Shown here: positions 36,928-46,196 of the stretch, piece by piece
Numbering within the stretch: position 1 is the stretch's first letter
How the letters are laid out: each line of letters starts with the position of its first letter
Origin: Chitiniphilus eburneus
Lineage (GTDB): Bacteria > Pseudomonadota > Gammaproteobacteria > Burkholderiales > Chitinibacteraceae
Reading direction: 5' to 3'
Length of the DNA: 64,000 nucleotides
Assembly (NCBI RefSeq): GCF_005048205.1
Contig: NZ_SUMF01000010.1
Location: 1 to 64,000 of the forward strand
The notes under the pieces: generated by a model
Seen by the model: the letters and a program-made list of their open reading frames with translations, nothing else
The model's database searches: none
What the model was told of the DNA's origin: nothing
Position numbers and translations under genes: made by a program

Positions 36928-38556
36928 ATGAATGCGCTGAGTATTGCGAAAAAGCTTTATCTGGGCTTTGGCACCGTTCTGGTCATCGTGCTCATTGCCA
37001 TGGGGGTCATCGCCAACAATGTCGGCCGCGTGAAGGACGCAACCGGGTGGACCGAACATACGTATAAGGTCCTGATGCAAGTTGATGACATGCTCGCCGG
37101 GATGATCAACATGGAGACTGGCCAGCGGGGCTTTTTGCTCTCCGGTCAGGACGACTTCCTGGGGCCCTACAACTCGGGCCATCAGGCATTCGACGAGGCG
37201 CTGACCAAGATCACCGAGCTGACCAAGGACAATGCCACCCAGCAGGAACGCCTGAAAAAACTGGCCACCCTGATGGAAGACTGGATTGGTAACGTGGTCA
37301 CACCGGAAATCGCCCTGCGCCGGGATGTAGCGGCTGGAACACGCAGCATGGATGAAGTGGTGGCGGTGGTACGGCAGGCCAATGGCAAGAGCCGCATGGA
37401 TGCGATGCGGCAGGTGCTGTCCGAGATTTCGGATGCCGAATCCTCGCTGCTCGGCGCCCGCGCGGCCGAGGCCAATGCCGCGCGGCAAAGCAATGTCGTC
37501 ACCATGATCATCGCCAGCATCTTGTGTGCGGTGATCGGCGTTGGTATCGCTGTCGGTATTTCGAGCAGTCTCGCCCGGCGCTTGAAAGAAGCCGGTGACA
37601 TGGCGGCTCGTGCCTCACATGGCGATTTCAGCCGCGACGTGGCTGCCGGCGCCCAGGATGAAATCGGCCGGCTGCTCAGCGCGCTCAACCAGATGCAGCA
37701 AAAATTGCGCGAGATGCTGCACCACGTGAAGCAAAGTGCCGAGGATCTGCTGGGCGGCGCCGAGCGCATCAGCCAGGCATCCGACCAGGTATCGGTTGGG
37801 GCGCGTGAACAGAGCAGCGCAGCAGCGGCGATGGCGGCGGCGGTGGAACAGCTCACCGTCAGCATCAACCACGTGGCGGGTTCCGCGCGTGAAGCGGAGG
37901 AGCAATCGCGTGAGGCTGGCCGCGTTTCCACATCCGGCAGCGAAGTCATCGGCCAGACCGTGGCGGGCATCCGCAGCATTTCCGAATCGGTACGCAGTGC
38001 CTCGCAGACGGTCGATCATCTGGGCGAACACGCCAAGCAGATCACTGGCATCGTCAACGTCATCAAGGAAATCGCCGACCAGACCAACTTGCTGGCCTTG
38101 AACGCCGCCATCGAAGCGGCACGTGCCGGCGAGCAGGGCCGGGGCTTTGCGGTGGTGGCGGACGAAGTACGCAAGCTGGCTGAACGCACCTCCACCTCCA
38201 CCATCGAAATCGCCACGATGATCGAGAAAATCCAGGTTGGCACCCGTACCGCGGTGGACAGCATGAGCGACGGGGTGAAGAAGGTGGAAGAAAACGTCGA
38301 AACCGCCAACAGCGCTGGCGAAGCCATTGGCCAGATCCGTACCAGCGCCGACCGTGTGGTGAGTGTGGTGGCCGACATCACCACATCGCTGACCGAGCAG
38401 AGCACGGCATCCAACGACGTGGCGCGTAATGTGGAGAAGATTGCGCAGATGTCGGAAGAGAACAGCCGGGCCGTGGATGAAACCGCCCATACCGCACAGC
38501 AACTGCGTGATCTGGCCACCGAACTGGAAAGGCGCGTGGCGCAGTTCAAGCTTTGA
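36928..38556 (+). CDS. Methyl-accepting chemotaxis protein with CHASE3 sensor
   Basis: 542-aa inner-membrane chemoreceptor. TM1 (about 10-32), periplasmic CHASE3-type helical bundle (about 35-180, containing [20 protein letters not shown]), TM2 (about 187-212), HAMP (about 213-265) and signalling domain (about 280-540) with the hairpin tip [21 protein letters not shown] near 375-395. No C-terminal receptor-tethering pentapeptide (it ends RRVAQFKL). AAGGAGAG precedes the ATG. No che genes nearby, so it is an orphan receptor. Confidence 0.94.
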   Translation: MNALSIAKKLYLGFGTVLVIVLIAMGVIANNVGRVKDATGWTEHTYKVLMQVDDMLAGMINMETGQRGFLLSGQDDFLGPYNSGHQAFDEALTKITELTKDNATQQERLKKLATLMEDWIGNVVTPEIALRRDVAAGTRSMDEVVAVVRQANGKSRMDAMRQVLSEISDAESSLLGARAAEANAARQSNVVTMIIASILCAVIGVGIAVGISSSLARRLKEAGDMAARASHGDFSRDVAAGAQDEIGRLLSALNQMQQKLREMLHHVKQSAEDLLGGAERISQASDQVSVGAREQSSAAAAMAAAVEQLTVSINHVAGSAREAEEQSREAGRVSTSGSEVIGQTVAGIRSISESVRSASQTVDHLGEHAKQITGIVNVIKEIADQTNLLALNAAIEAARAGEQGRGFAVVADEVRKLAERTSTSTIEIATMIEKIQVGTRTAVDSMSDGVKKVEENVETANSAGEAIGQIRTSADRVVSVVADITTSLTEQSTASNDVARNVEKIAQMSEENSRAVDETAHTAQQLRDLATELERRVAQFKL

Positions 38557-38586
38557 TGGGCTTTATGGCGCGTGCACGCCGCAACG

Positions 38587-38617
38587 AAAACGCCACGCTG
38601 GGAAGCGTGGCGTTTTT
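38587..38617 (+). terminator. Terminator after the chemoreceptor
   Basis: 8-bp stem (38591-38598 with 38605-38612), six-base loop, T run to 38617. Confidence 0.9.
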
Positions 38618-38639
38618 GAGCCGCGAGCAGAAACCTCTT

Positions 38640-38790
38640 GGTAGCCTGGTGCGCGGGCCGAGCCTCACTTGGCCGTACAACACATACTGTCTGCGGCTGG
38701 GGGAAGTTCGATTTATTGTTCTTCAGGCGTTTCGCGCTGCTTGCCGGGGCCAGCTTCGCTGGGCTTGTTGGTGCCCATCATGCGACGAAA
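38640..38790. repeat. Dispersed intergenic repeat, copy B
   Basis: Shares blocks CTCACTTGGCCGTAC, TACTGTCTGCGG, TTTCGCGCTGCTTGCC and CTTCGCTGGGCTTGTTGG in the same order as the element at 51335-51446. It has about 30 extra bases between the second and third blocks and decayed ends. Confidence 0.5.
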
Positions 38791-38988
38791 AGATCTTGGC
38801 ATATCCGCCATTTCAAATGCTATTGAAAAGTGGCAAAAATCCACGGGGTCAATGTTCCTTAAATGAATGCGCGCATTCACTTTTTTTGAGTCCGATAGCT
38901 TGACATCCATTGCCATGACGGAAAAGGAAGAGAAATATGCGATTCCGTAAAAAATGAAGGGGCAGAAATTAAAAGATGATTTCACCAA
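38713..38988 (-). CDS. Doubtful small secreted protein
   Basis: 91-codon AT-rich frame with a hydrophobic, signal-like start (FNFCPFIFYGIAYFSSFSVMA) and a charged remainder. The start would be TTG or GTG without a ribosome site, and its last third runs into repeat copy B, so the true end may have been lost. It could be a degenerate gene. Confidence 0.25.
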   Translation of the reverse strand: MVKSSFNFCPFIFYGIAYFSSFSVMAMDVKLSDSKKVNARIHLRNIDPVDFCHFSIAFEMADMPRSFRRMMGTNKPSEAGPGKQRETPEEQ

Positions 38989-39125
38989 TCAACCACAGCA
39001 AGCGTCAGTTCAATATTCGCCACTAGTCGGGTTCGAATGGTGAAGCCACTGCAAATGCCAGCACTTATCTTCTGCCGTGGCGTGGTTCACTGCTTTGATT
39101 GATGCATGCCGCTCACGGCGCCCAC

Positions 39126-39152
39126 AAAAAAAAAACGGCGCCTTGGGCGCCG
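39126..39152 (-). terminator. Terminator after the GH16 gene
   Basis: Perfect 7-bp GC stem (39136-39142 with 39146-39152) around TTG; on the minus strand ten consecutive T follow. Confidence 0.9.
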
Positions 39153-39194
39153 TGAAGAGGGTGGAGCTTGAATCATCAACCGTGCGGGCCACGC

Positions 39195-40520
39195 CTAGAC
39201 GGGTTGCCACAACACCGGTACCACCACGGGCGTCCAGCCACCGCCGACAGGGGCCGTGTGGGCGATCAGGGCGCGGTATTGCCGGCCCTGATAGCTGACG
39301 CAATCGCCGACCGCATAAGGCACACCTTCGCGCCAGGCGGAGCAGCCTGCCGTTGGCGTTGGGGTCGGTGTAACGGGCGTGGGTGTAGGAACCGGGGTGG
39401 GGGTCGGGGTGACCGGCGTCGGGACCGGGGTGGGAGTCGGTGTTGCACCGGTGCAGTCGCCCAATCGCTTCCACACCCCGTATTGATCGGACAGCGTGGG
39501 ATTGTCGCCCTGCGTCCACCACTTGGCCTCGTAGTTCACCCCCGCCACGGTCACACGCTGGCCGCTGGTGTAGATGGCGGCTGCGGACCACGCCTGGTAG
39601 CAGGTGCCGGGGGCTGGCGTCGGCGTGGGCACGGTGGTGGGCGTGGGGGTCGGCGGGGTGGTGGGGGTTGGTGTGGGCTGTGGCGTCGGTGTCGGTCCGG
39701 GTGTCGGCGTGGGCGAGGTTCCGCCGGGTACGTGGGTGAACTCGGTGAGAACCAGTTCGATTTCCTGGTTGTTGGACGGTGCGCGTCCGCCCACCTGCCA
39801 CAGGTTGATCAGGAAATACTGCGGTTTCTGCGCGATGCATTGCTGCGGGTCGCCGGATCGGCAATAGAACTGGAGATCGCGCGTATCGGTATTGGCGGGC
39901 GGGTTGCGCGGATCGAAGGTCCAGTTCATGAACTCGTCATGCGTCTGGCCCACGTCGACGAAGCCCTGCATCGACTGCCATACCACTTTGTCCGACTGCC
40001 AGTTGAAGCGATGCGTGGAGCGGTCGCTGGTCAGGGTGAAGTCGAAGCCGCGCCAGCTGCGGTTGGCGCCGTTCACTGCTGGCCACACTGTGTAATTGCC
40101 CAGCAGTGCGAAATCGTTGCCCCAGCGCGAGAACTCGATATCGATTTCGTTGGTGGAATCCCCCCCGACATCGGCTGGCGGGTAGGTGTAAAAGCCGAAC
40201 ACTGCGTTCTTGTCCAGCAGGTCGGGCCGGCCCAGCATCTTGAACTGGTAGGTGCCGAAACCCAGCCGTTCCAGGTTGGCCAACTGGATTTCCGCCGACG
40301 ACCAGACGCCATCGCGATTGGCGATCTTCAGGTGTAGATAGCCTTGCTCGTCCACCCAGGCGTTGCGGTCATCCCAGACATTGGGGCCGGGGCCACCGCC
40401 ACCAGCCCGTACCTCCCACTGATGGCCGGACCAGGTGATGGTCTTGGCGGCGACGGGCCCACCGATCAATAACATTGCCAGCGGTAGCGCTGCCAGCACG
40501 CCGATGCATTGCTTGCTCAT
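39195..40520 (-). CDS. Secreted GH16 family glycoside hydrolase with two CBM5/12 modules
   Basis: Predicted exported endo-acting beta-glucanase or related GH16 enzyme. 441 aa: signal peptide (to about residue 25), GH16 jelly-roll catalytic domain (about 27-285) with the family signature EIDIEF (nucleophile Glu125, Asp127, acid/base Glu129), Pro/Thr linker, CBM5/12 module (about 325-375), Pro/Thr linker and terminal CBM5/12 module (about 398-441). Here the catalytic domain comes first, the reverse of the CE2 and GH5 proteins. GGAGGAATGGC precedes the ATG. Substrate (lichenan, laminarin or other) is not determined by these motifs alone. Confidence 0.92.
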   Translation of the reverse strand: MSKQCIGVLAALPLAMLLIGGPVAAKTITWSGHQWEVRAGGGGPGPNVWDDRNAWVDEQGYLHLKIANRDGVWSSAEIQLANLERLGFGTYQFKMLGRPDLLDKNAVFGFYTYPPADVGGDSTNEIDIEFSRWGNDFALLGNYTVWPAVNGANRSWRGFDFTLTSDRSTHRFNWQSDKVVWQSMQGFVDVGQTHDEFMNWTFDPRNPPANTDTRDLQFYCRSGDPQQCIAQKPQYFLINLWQVGGRAPSNNQEIELVLTEFTHVPGGTSPTPTPGPTPTPQPTPTPTTPPTPTPTTVPTPTPAPGTCYQAWSAAAIYTSGQRVTVAGVNYEAKWWTQGDNPTLSDQYGVWKRLGDCTGATPTPTPVPTPVTPTPTPVPTPTPVTPTPTPTAGCSAWREGVPYAVGDCVSYQGRQYRALIAHTAPVGGGWTPVVVPVLWQPV

Positions 40521-41222
40521 GCCATTCCTCCAATCGTGCCGAGGGCGGTCGAGGAGCCGCCACGCCGGCGTCGGTACAGGACGGGGCGATGGCCGGGCCA
40601 TCGCCACATGGACGCGCTATGAGTTGTCCGATTGCGCAGTCCAGGCAAAAAGCTAATCCAATGCGTACCTTGACTGAATGTTGGGAAAGAACACGCATAT
40701 TTGTCTGGATCGATCATTTCGTTTGCAGGGGACTTGACGGCGATGCAGCGTCAACTCGCCTTACAAGCCGCATCCCGCAACGATCCTGCCTTGGACAGCT
40801 GTTTCCGGCAAAAAAGCGATTTGGCTCAGTAGCGCAAACCGGGGGCAGAAAAGCCTTTCGCGCGGTCAGCGTGATGGGTGGAAGGCCGGGACGAGGCGAT
40901 CGGCGGTGTGCGCCAAGCGTTGGATAAACGACGGATGGTTCGAAGTGCCACTCGTGACCGCCGCATCCAGCACGAGGGGAAGTACCTCCCGTGAATGCGG
41001 ACTTGCTCCGTGGTGAGGCTAAAACCGCATACCACCCCTGATGGCGTGGGTGATCCGCCGCAAGTCATGAATTTTCAGTGGGTGTTTATTTATTTGTCAT
41101 AAATAGCCCGTGTACGTCGCCGATCTGTTCGCGCACCGTTGACCATCGCGTTCAGGCCGCCGCCGGCACGCGAAGCGCTGCTTCGCCACGTCCTCTTGCT
41201 TTCACCCCACAAGGAACATCAC
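40521..41222. other. Gene-free stretch between GH16 and an orphan gene
   Basis: 702 nt. It must hold the minus-strand GH16 promoter (left part) and the plus-strand promoter of the 41223 gene, whose AT-rich segment near 41075-41105 is a plausible site. No ORF or repeat is convincing. Confidence 0.5.
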
Positions 41223-42038
41223 ATGCCGACCACGCTTTCAGGCGCGCAACTGGCAACGCTTGCCGCCGTCAACCGCACGCGCATTGTCGCGGGCGATGCC
41301 GTATACGATCCGGCCTGCTGGAACTGGGCGCTTTATGGGATACGGGCCGACGGCCCCAATCCACGTGATCTCTATGGCTACGTCAGCGATTGGCGCGGCA
41401 GTGGGTTCAACCCCCAGCAATTGCTTGCCGCGCGTAATGAGTGCTGGGCGCGATGCAGTGCCTGGCCGTACTTCGCCGGTGGTTCCGCCGAGCAGCAGGC
41501 CGCCCGCAAGGCGGCGCTGGATGCCATCCAGGCCTATCTCGATGGTGATCGGGCAGGGCGGCGCGCGGAGGCGCGAAAGCGGGTGTTCCGCCTGGCCTTG
41601 CAGGTGGCGGGCCTGACCGTATCCGCCGACCCCACCCCTTACCGGATCATCGCGCGGGCCGATCGCGACGACGATGTGATCGACGATCACTGGTGGATCG
41701 AACTGAACAATACCCACACCGTGGAAACCGTGCCCGGGGTGCCGCTCTTGCTGGAATTCGAGGCGCAGGCGGCCTTTCAGGAACTGTCGCTGCGCCTGGA
41801 CAACGACCAGCGCGCGCTCGATGTCGCCATTCCCCGGTATCAAACCGCTTACCTGCAACAACTGACCAACGAACACATCGCCCTGATCGCGCAACTGCTG
41901 GCCGCGGCGGACTTTCCCATTGCGCCCGGCAGTGGCGTGCCGGGGCTGGGTGTGTTCCAGGCCAAGGACAACGCTACCCCGGTGCAAGGCAAACCGGCCA
42001 TACGTGCCGCCTGGGAACGCAACGAGATTCCAGCCTGA
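41223..42038 (+). CDS. Unknown 271-aa protein with possible Cys/His active site
   Basis: Soluble, no signal peptide or membrane helix. N-terminal helix (GAQLATLAAVNRTRIV), then DPACWNWALYGI with Cys32, a helical middle (70-120), and DDHWWIELNNTH with His156 and His165 before a strand. A Cys followed by aromatic and helix residues and a later H-W strand is the spacing seen in papain-like or NlpC-type cysteine peptidase folds, including some effector domains; I cannot confirm it. AAGGA lies 9 nt before the ATG. No partner genes are obvious. Confidence 0.6.
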   Translation: MPTTLSGAQLATLAAVNRTRIVAGDAVYDPACWNWALYGIRADGPNPRDLYGYVSDWRGSGFNPQQLLAARNECWARCSAWPYFAGGSAEQQAARKAALDAIQAYLDGDRAGRRAEARKRVFRLALQVAGLTVSADPTPYRIIARADRDDDVIDDHWWIELNNTHTVETVPGVPLLLEFEAQAAFQELSLRLDNDQRALDVAIPRYQTAYLQQLTNEHIALIAQLLAAADFPIAPGSGVPGLGVFQAKDNATPVQGKPAIRAAWERNEIPA

Positions 42039-42228
42039 CCGATGCCAGCGCCCTGCGGCCGGCACGGTGGCGATCCGCGCTGTGCCTGGCCGCTTCCCAA
42101 CGCCGCGCGGGTGGCTCGCCCGCCGACGATCTGGATCCGAACACCAGCCTATGGCAGATCCGGCCCGGCACCGGCCTGGCCGGACCGGGCAAGGCGTGGC
42201 GATGACGCAAGCGCGTTGTGGTTGGTGT

Positions 42229-42564
42229 TCAACGTCCCGTGATCAGCGAATCCGCCTCCGACACATACGCCGTATGCGTGGCCTTGTCGTACACGCATAG
42301 CTCCCGGCCGGGGCGGTTCTTCATATGCCGTTGCGGGTAGCGCCCGGCGATCACCACCGCCGTCACCCCCGCGCGATCGTCGAACTCGATCACGTTACCG
42401 CCCGCCTGGGCGTTCTTCAGATTGCTGGCCTTGACGCAGGCCTGCACGACCTGGCGCTGATGATCGGTCCAGGCGGTGGGGCTGGCCGCATAGCCGTTGG
42501 GAATGCATTGCAGGCTGACAAGTGCCAGCAAGGCACTGGACGAAGAAGAACGAAGCAGGAACAT
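42229..42564 (-). CDS. Small secreted protein, unknown function
   Basis: 111 aa with signal peptide (about 1-26, ending NGYAA). The mature domain has two Cys (QACVKASN and ELCVYDK) likely to form a disulfide, and alternating strands EFDDRAGVTAVVIAGRY and HTAYVSEADSL. No family recognised. GGAATCAC precedes the ATG. The 190 nt between it and the 41223 gene contain only an unanchored open frame. Confidence 0.6.
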   Translation of the reverse strand: MFLLRSSSSSALLALVSLQCIPNGYAASPTAWTDHQRQVVQACVKASNLKNAQAGGNVIEFDDRAGVTAVVIAGRYPQRHMKNRPGRELCVYDKATHTAYVSEADSLITGR

Positions 42565-42698
42565 GATGTGATTCCGAATGGTCGGCTGGTTAGCCCGGTT
42601 CTAGCAAAGCCTGGGATGAAAGTGCGCGTGAGTTTTCCAGGCGTGGCTTTGCGTGAGATATGCTCCCTGTCGCCGTGATCAGTAAACGTCGATGACCA

Positions 42699-43217
42699 AT
42701 GAATTCCACCCTTATTGTCGTGTTGCTCACGCCGGCGCTGTCGGCGCTATTGAACAAAGCGCTGTGCCGGTTCTTTCCGGCGAGGGATACGGCTACGGGT
42801 GCCTTTTTCTGGGACGATCGGGCACTGCGTCGCAACAAGGCGATCGATCAAATTGCCGAGATCACGCTCATCGCCTGTCTATTGGCCGGAACTGTCTTGA
42901 TCGTTGTCTCGGACATCCAGTCGGGAGGGCTCTTCTGGCTGGGATATCTCGTGCCTCTGGGAGGGGCATTGCTCATTGCCGATGTCATGACGAGATTGCT
43001 GGCTCGGCTTGTCAATGGGCGGCGTGGGCATGCTCAGTACAGGGCGTATGGCGACGTGCAAAGCGGTTACAGCATTCGGGTTTTCGTGCCATTGAAATGG
43101 CTGCTTCTCGGTCTTGCCGCAGTTGGGTTCCATCAAAATCGTGAGTTATTCCTGATTGGGGCGCAGCATATTTTTGATTACTTCACCGTGTTGCTGGAGC
43201 GCATTCGCTCGCTTTAA
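42699..43217 (+). CDS. Integral membrane protein, unknown function
   Basis: 172 aa with three to four hydrophobic helices (about 3-18, 55-75, 82-102 and 130-145) and a basic loop NGRRGHAQYRAYGD between helices 3 and 4. No family recognised. The ATG at 42699 lacks a strong ribosome site; an out-of-frame ATG lies 7 nt earlier. Monocistronic. Confidence 0.6.
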   Translation: MNSTLIVVLLTPALSALLNKALCRFFPARDTATGAFFWDDRALRRNKAIDQIAEITLIACLLAGTVLIVVSDIQSGGLFWLGYLVPLGGALLIADVMTRLLARLVNGRRGHAQYRAYGDVQSGYSIRVFVPLKWLLLGLAAVGFHQNRELFLIGAQHIFDYFTVLLERIRSL

Positions 43218-43410
43218 CGGCGCGGGGCCCGGTCCTTCGGCTCCGGGTATTGCTGGTGCACGGTGCGGCCAGCCGCTCGGGTTTCATATTGAAGCGGCCC
43301 GTACCTTGCCGCACACCAGCGCTGCCACCGGCCGCTATCGCGAAAAGACTACCAACAGGTTCTAACCAAGCCTGCGGCACCCGTGGCCGTGAGTTTTTAC
43401 GATGCCCCGC

Positions 43411-45789
43411 TCAGAATGCCGCACTGGCGTTCAGGTAGAAGGTGCGTGGCTCGCCCACGTACTTGCCCCGGTTGTTATCGTCGAACGACCGGGTGAAATA
43501 GCGCCGGTCGAACACGTTTTTCACGCCGAAACGCAAGGTCAGGTTCGCCAGCGTGGGGCCGAAGTCGTAACTGCCGTTCAGCCCCCACACCATATAGCCC
43601 GGAATCCAGCCGGTATTGCCCCGCGCGTTTTCCTCCCGGGTATTGGCATTGTCGGCATACATGCCCGACTGCGCCTGACCGTCGAGCGCAAACTGCCACG
43701 CGGCGATCCGGTAATCCATGCCCAGCAAGCCCTTGTGCCGGGGAGAGAACGGCACGTAGTTGCCCTGGTTGGCGCCCGCTTCGCGGATGCGTGCATCCAC
43801 GAAGGCATAGTTGAAGAACGCATTCAGCCCGCGCAGCCGCTCGTCCAGCCCGATCAGGTGGTAACGGCCGGCCGCCTCGATACCCTGGTGCCGCGTCTCG
43901 CCGCGCGCGGTAACGCTGTCGGTCACCTGGTTGCTTTCGTACTGGTTGTCGAAGTTGATCAGGAAGGCGCCCAGCTCCGCCTGCACCGTTCCGTTGTCGT
44001 AACGTGTGCCCAGTTCCCAGGTGCGCGCCTTTTCCGGCTTCACGCTGCCGCTGGCCACGGCCTTGCCCATCTGGCTGTACTGCACCGTGCCGAACGACCC
44101 TTCGGTATTGCCGTAGAGATTCCATGCCTCGCTCATCCGGTACACCACGTTCAGCGCCGGTAGCGGCACGTTGTAGTCGCCGGAATCGCGGCGGTTCTTC
44201 AGCGTATTGTCCTGGCGCGAACTGATCAGCTCGTAGCGGATACCGGGAGTGATGGTCCAGCGGCCGACGTCGATGCGGTCGTCCAGATACAGCGCGTGCG
44301 CCATGGTGTGGCCACGGGTGTCGCGATCGATGGGGCTGCCGCCGTCGGGCAGTACCCCGCTTGCGGCGGGGCTCCACAGGCGTTGCTCGTGGCTGGTTTC
44401 GCTGATGAAGCGATAGCCGATGCCGATCTCATGACGCGTGTCACCCAGGCCGAATACCTGCGCATAGCGCGCCTGGGCTCCGCGTACCCAGTATTCGCGC
44501 GGCGACAGCGTCAGGTTCTTGCCCTGGTCCAGATAGCCGCTGCGCAGCGTGGTGGTGAAAAAGCCGCCAGCGGTGAACTCTCGCGTGCTGTCCGGCCGAT
44601 AGGCATAGCCCACGCTGGCCAGGGTGCGGCGGCCCCAGAAACTGTCGTCGGGCCGGGTGGACTGGAACGGGTCCGCATCATAGTCCGCGCGGTTCAGCCC
44701 GCCCGGCATCTCGGCGTGGCCCTCGTAATGCTGGAACATCGCGGTGACACTGTGGGCCGGATCGATCTGGAACGCGCCCTTCAGCATCACATCGTCGATG
44801 GTGGTATCGCTGTGTTCGCGCCAGTCGCTTCCGCGCACGCCGGAATACAGCAAGGCTGCGCCCAGCCCACGCTCGTCGGTGCCGCCCAGCAGCAGGTTGG
44901 CGCTGGTCTTGGGGCTGCCGCCATGGCCAGCGGGGCTGATTTCGCTCTGCACGCCGATCTGCGCGCCGACGTCCTTGGGAATCGCACGGGTGACGAAGTT
45001 GACGATGCCGCCAACGTTCTGCGGCCCGTAGCGCACCGAACCGCCGCCGCGTACCACATCCACCGCGTCCAGGTTGCCCAGCGATACGGGCGCGAACGAC
45101 AACTGCGGCTGGCCATAAGGCGCGAATGGCAACGGAATGCCGTCGATCAGTACCGTCGAGCGCGATGCCAGCCGTGGGTTCAGCCCGCGAATACCGAAAT
45201 TGAGCGCCAGATCGTGGCTGCCAGTGCCGTTGTTTTCCGGTGCCACCACGCCGGGCATGCGATTGAGCACTTCGCGCACCGTGGTGGCGCCTTCCTCGGC
45301 GAAATCGGCGCGGCGCGCCACGTCGCGCGCACCGGGATGCTCGAACACATGTGCCGGGCTGCCATCGGCCAGCCAGTCGCCCACCACGGCGATCGTCGCC
45401 AGCGTGGTGCCCGTGGCCGGCGCGGGGGATACGGGCGCGACATCCTGGCGTAGCAACAATGTATAAATGCCCGGCGCGGTGCGCTGCGCGGTCAGGCCGC
45501 TGCCAGCCAGTAGCTGCGCCAGCCCGGCCTCGACGTCGTAGCGACCGTGCAGACCGGGGCTGGTCAGCCCCTCGGTTCGCGCGGCATCGAACGAGAGCGC
45601 GATGCCGGCGGCTGCGGCGAAACGGGCCAGCGCAGGGCCCAGCGGTCCGGCATCGATCGCATGGTGCTGTGCCACCGCCGGCGAGGCGGGGTCGGCGGGG
45701 GCCGCGTGGGCGCCGCCCAACGTCAGGGCCACGGCCAGCATGCTGGCGCGCAGGCGGTGCGGAAGGGCGGAAGGGAAAGAACGGGACAT
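43411..45789 (-). CDS. fecA: FecA-like TonB-dependent receptor with STN signalling domain
   Basis: 792-aa outer-membrane receptor. Signal peptide (about 1-29), secretin/TonB N-terminal (STN) signalling domain (about 40-115, HAIDAGPLGPALARFAAAAG start), plug (about 130-265, with VLIDGIPLPFAPYGQ and GGSVRYGPQNVGGIVNFVTR), then barrel ending in an aromatic residue (YLNASAAF). The STN domain is diagnostic of receptors that signal through FecR to an ECF sigma factor, and both genes lie directly upstream. The sequence resembles ferric-citrate receptors; the ligand is inferred. GAGGAAACC precedes the ATG. Confidence 0.93.
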   Translation of the reverse strand: MSRSFPSALPHRLRASMLAVALTLGGAHAAPADPASPAVAQHHAIDAGPLGPALARFAAAAGIALSFDAARTEGLTSPGLHGRYDVEAGLAQLLAGSGLTAQRTAPGIYTLLLRQDVAPVSPAPATGTTLATIAVVGDWLADGSPAHVFEHPGARDVARRADFAEEGATTVREVLNRMPGVVAPENNGTGSHDLALNFGIRGLNPRLASRSTVLIDGIPLPFAPYGQPQLSFAPVSLGNLDAVDVVRGGGSVRYGPQNVGGIVNFVTRAIPKDVGAQIGVQSEISPAGHGGSPKTSANLLLGGTDERGLGAALLYSGVRGSDWREHSDTTIDDVMLKGAFQIDPAHSVTAMFQHYEGHAEMPGGLNRADYDADPFQSTRPDDSFWGRRTLASVGYAYRPDSTREFTAGGFFTTTLRSGYLDQGKNLTLSPREYWVRGAQARYAQVFGLGDTRHEIGIGYRFISETSHEQRLWSPAASGVLPDGGSPIDRDTRGHTMAHALYLDDRIDVGRWTITPGIRYELISSRQDNTLKNRRDSGDYNVPLPALNVVYRMSEAWNLYGNTEGSFGTVQYSQMGKAVASGSVKPEKARTWELGTRYDNGTVQAELGAFLINFDNQYESNQVTDSVTARGETRHQGIEAAGRYHLIGLDERLRGLNAFFNYAFVDARIREAGANQGNYVPFSPRHKGLLGMDYRIAAWQFALDGQAQSGMYADNANTREENARGNTGWIPGYMVWGLNGSYDFGPTLANLTLRFGVKNVFDRRYFTRSFDDNNRGKYVGEPRTFYLNASAAF

Positions 45790-45875
45790 CGGAGGTTTCC
45801 TCTGGGCTGATGCGTGGGATCTACCCAGGGAGTCGAACGAAAAACGCAAAAGGACAGCCGCGCAAAAAAAAGAGA

Positions 45876-46196
45876 TCACGCCGGTTCGACGCGCACCCAC
45901 CAGCGGCTCAGATAACGCACGCGGACCGGCAGCGATAGCGCCAGCGCGGTCAGCGCCCGATCGGTATCGGCCAGCGGAAACGCGCCGGAGACCCGCAAGC
46001 CAGCGACCGCAGGATCGCATTGCACCAGCCCGCTGCGATAACGCCCCAACTCGGCCAGCACCTTGCCCAGCGGCCAGTCGTCCACGATCAGCGAGCCTTC
46101 CGCCCAAGCCGCCAGGCTGGCGTTCCCGGCCTGCGGCGGCAGCGCGCGGTAGTGGCGGCTGAGTGCGTCGTCGTGCGGCAGGTCATGGTCGCTCAC
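45876..46196 (-). CDS. Minimal FecR-like protein lacking the central domains
   Basis: 106 aa starting at GTG. Residues 1-25 resemble a FecR N-terminus, and residues about 26-106 match only the C-terminal STN-contacting domain ([49 protein letters not shown]). A normal FecR is about 310-330 aa with a cytoplasmic sigma-binding part, one membrane helix and the FecR fold; all of that is missing and no hydrophobic segment remains. It overlaps the sigma gene by GTGA (46193-46196). Likely an internal in-frame deletion or a degenerated gene. Confidence 0.7.
   Translation of the reverse strand: [106 protein letters not shown]

Noticed and set aside
39560-39760. Regular short repeats in the GH16, GH5 and CE2 genes that might suggest a CRISPR array
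   Set aside because: They encode Pro/Thr linkers in frame, have no spacers of uniform length and lie inside secreted enzymes.
42039-42228. Open frame continuing after the 41223 gene (ending near 42205)
   Set aside because: It reads ordered sequence (DLDPNTSLWQIRPGTG) but has no start codon or ribosome site; it may be a remnant and is too weak to list as a gene.
44296-45453. 385-codon plus-strand frame inside fecA
   Set aside because: Shadow of the receptor gene; no start context and no domain.
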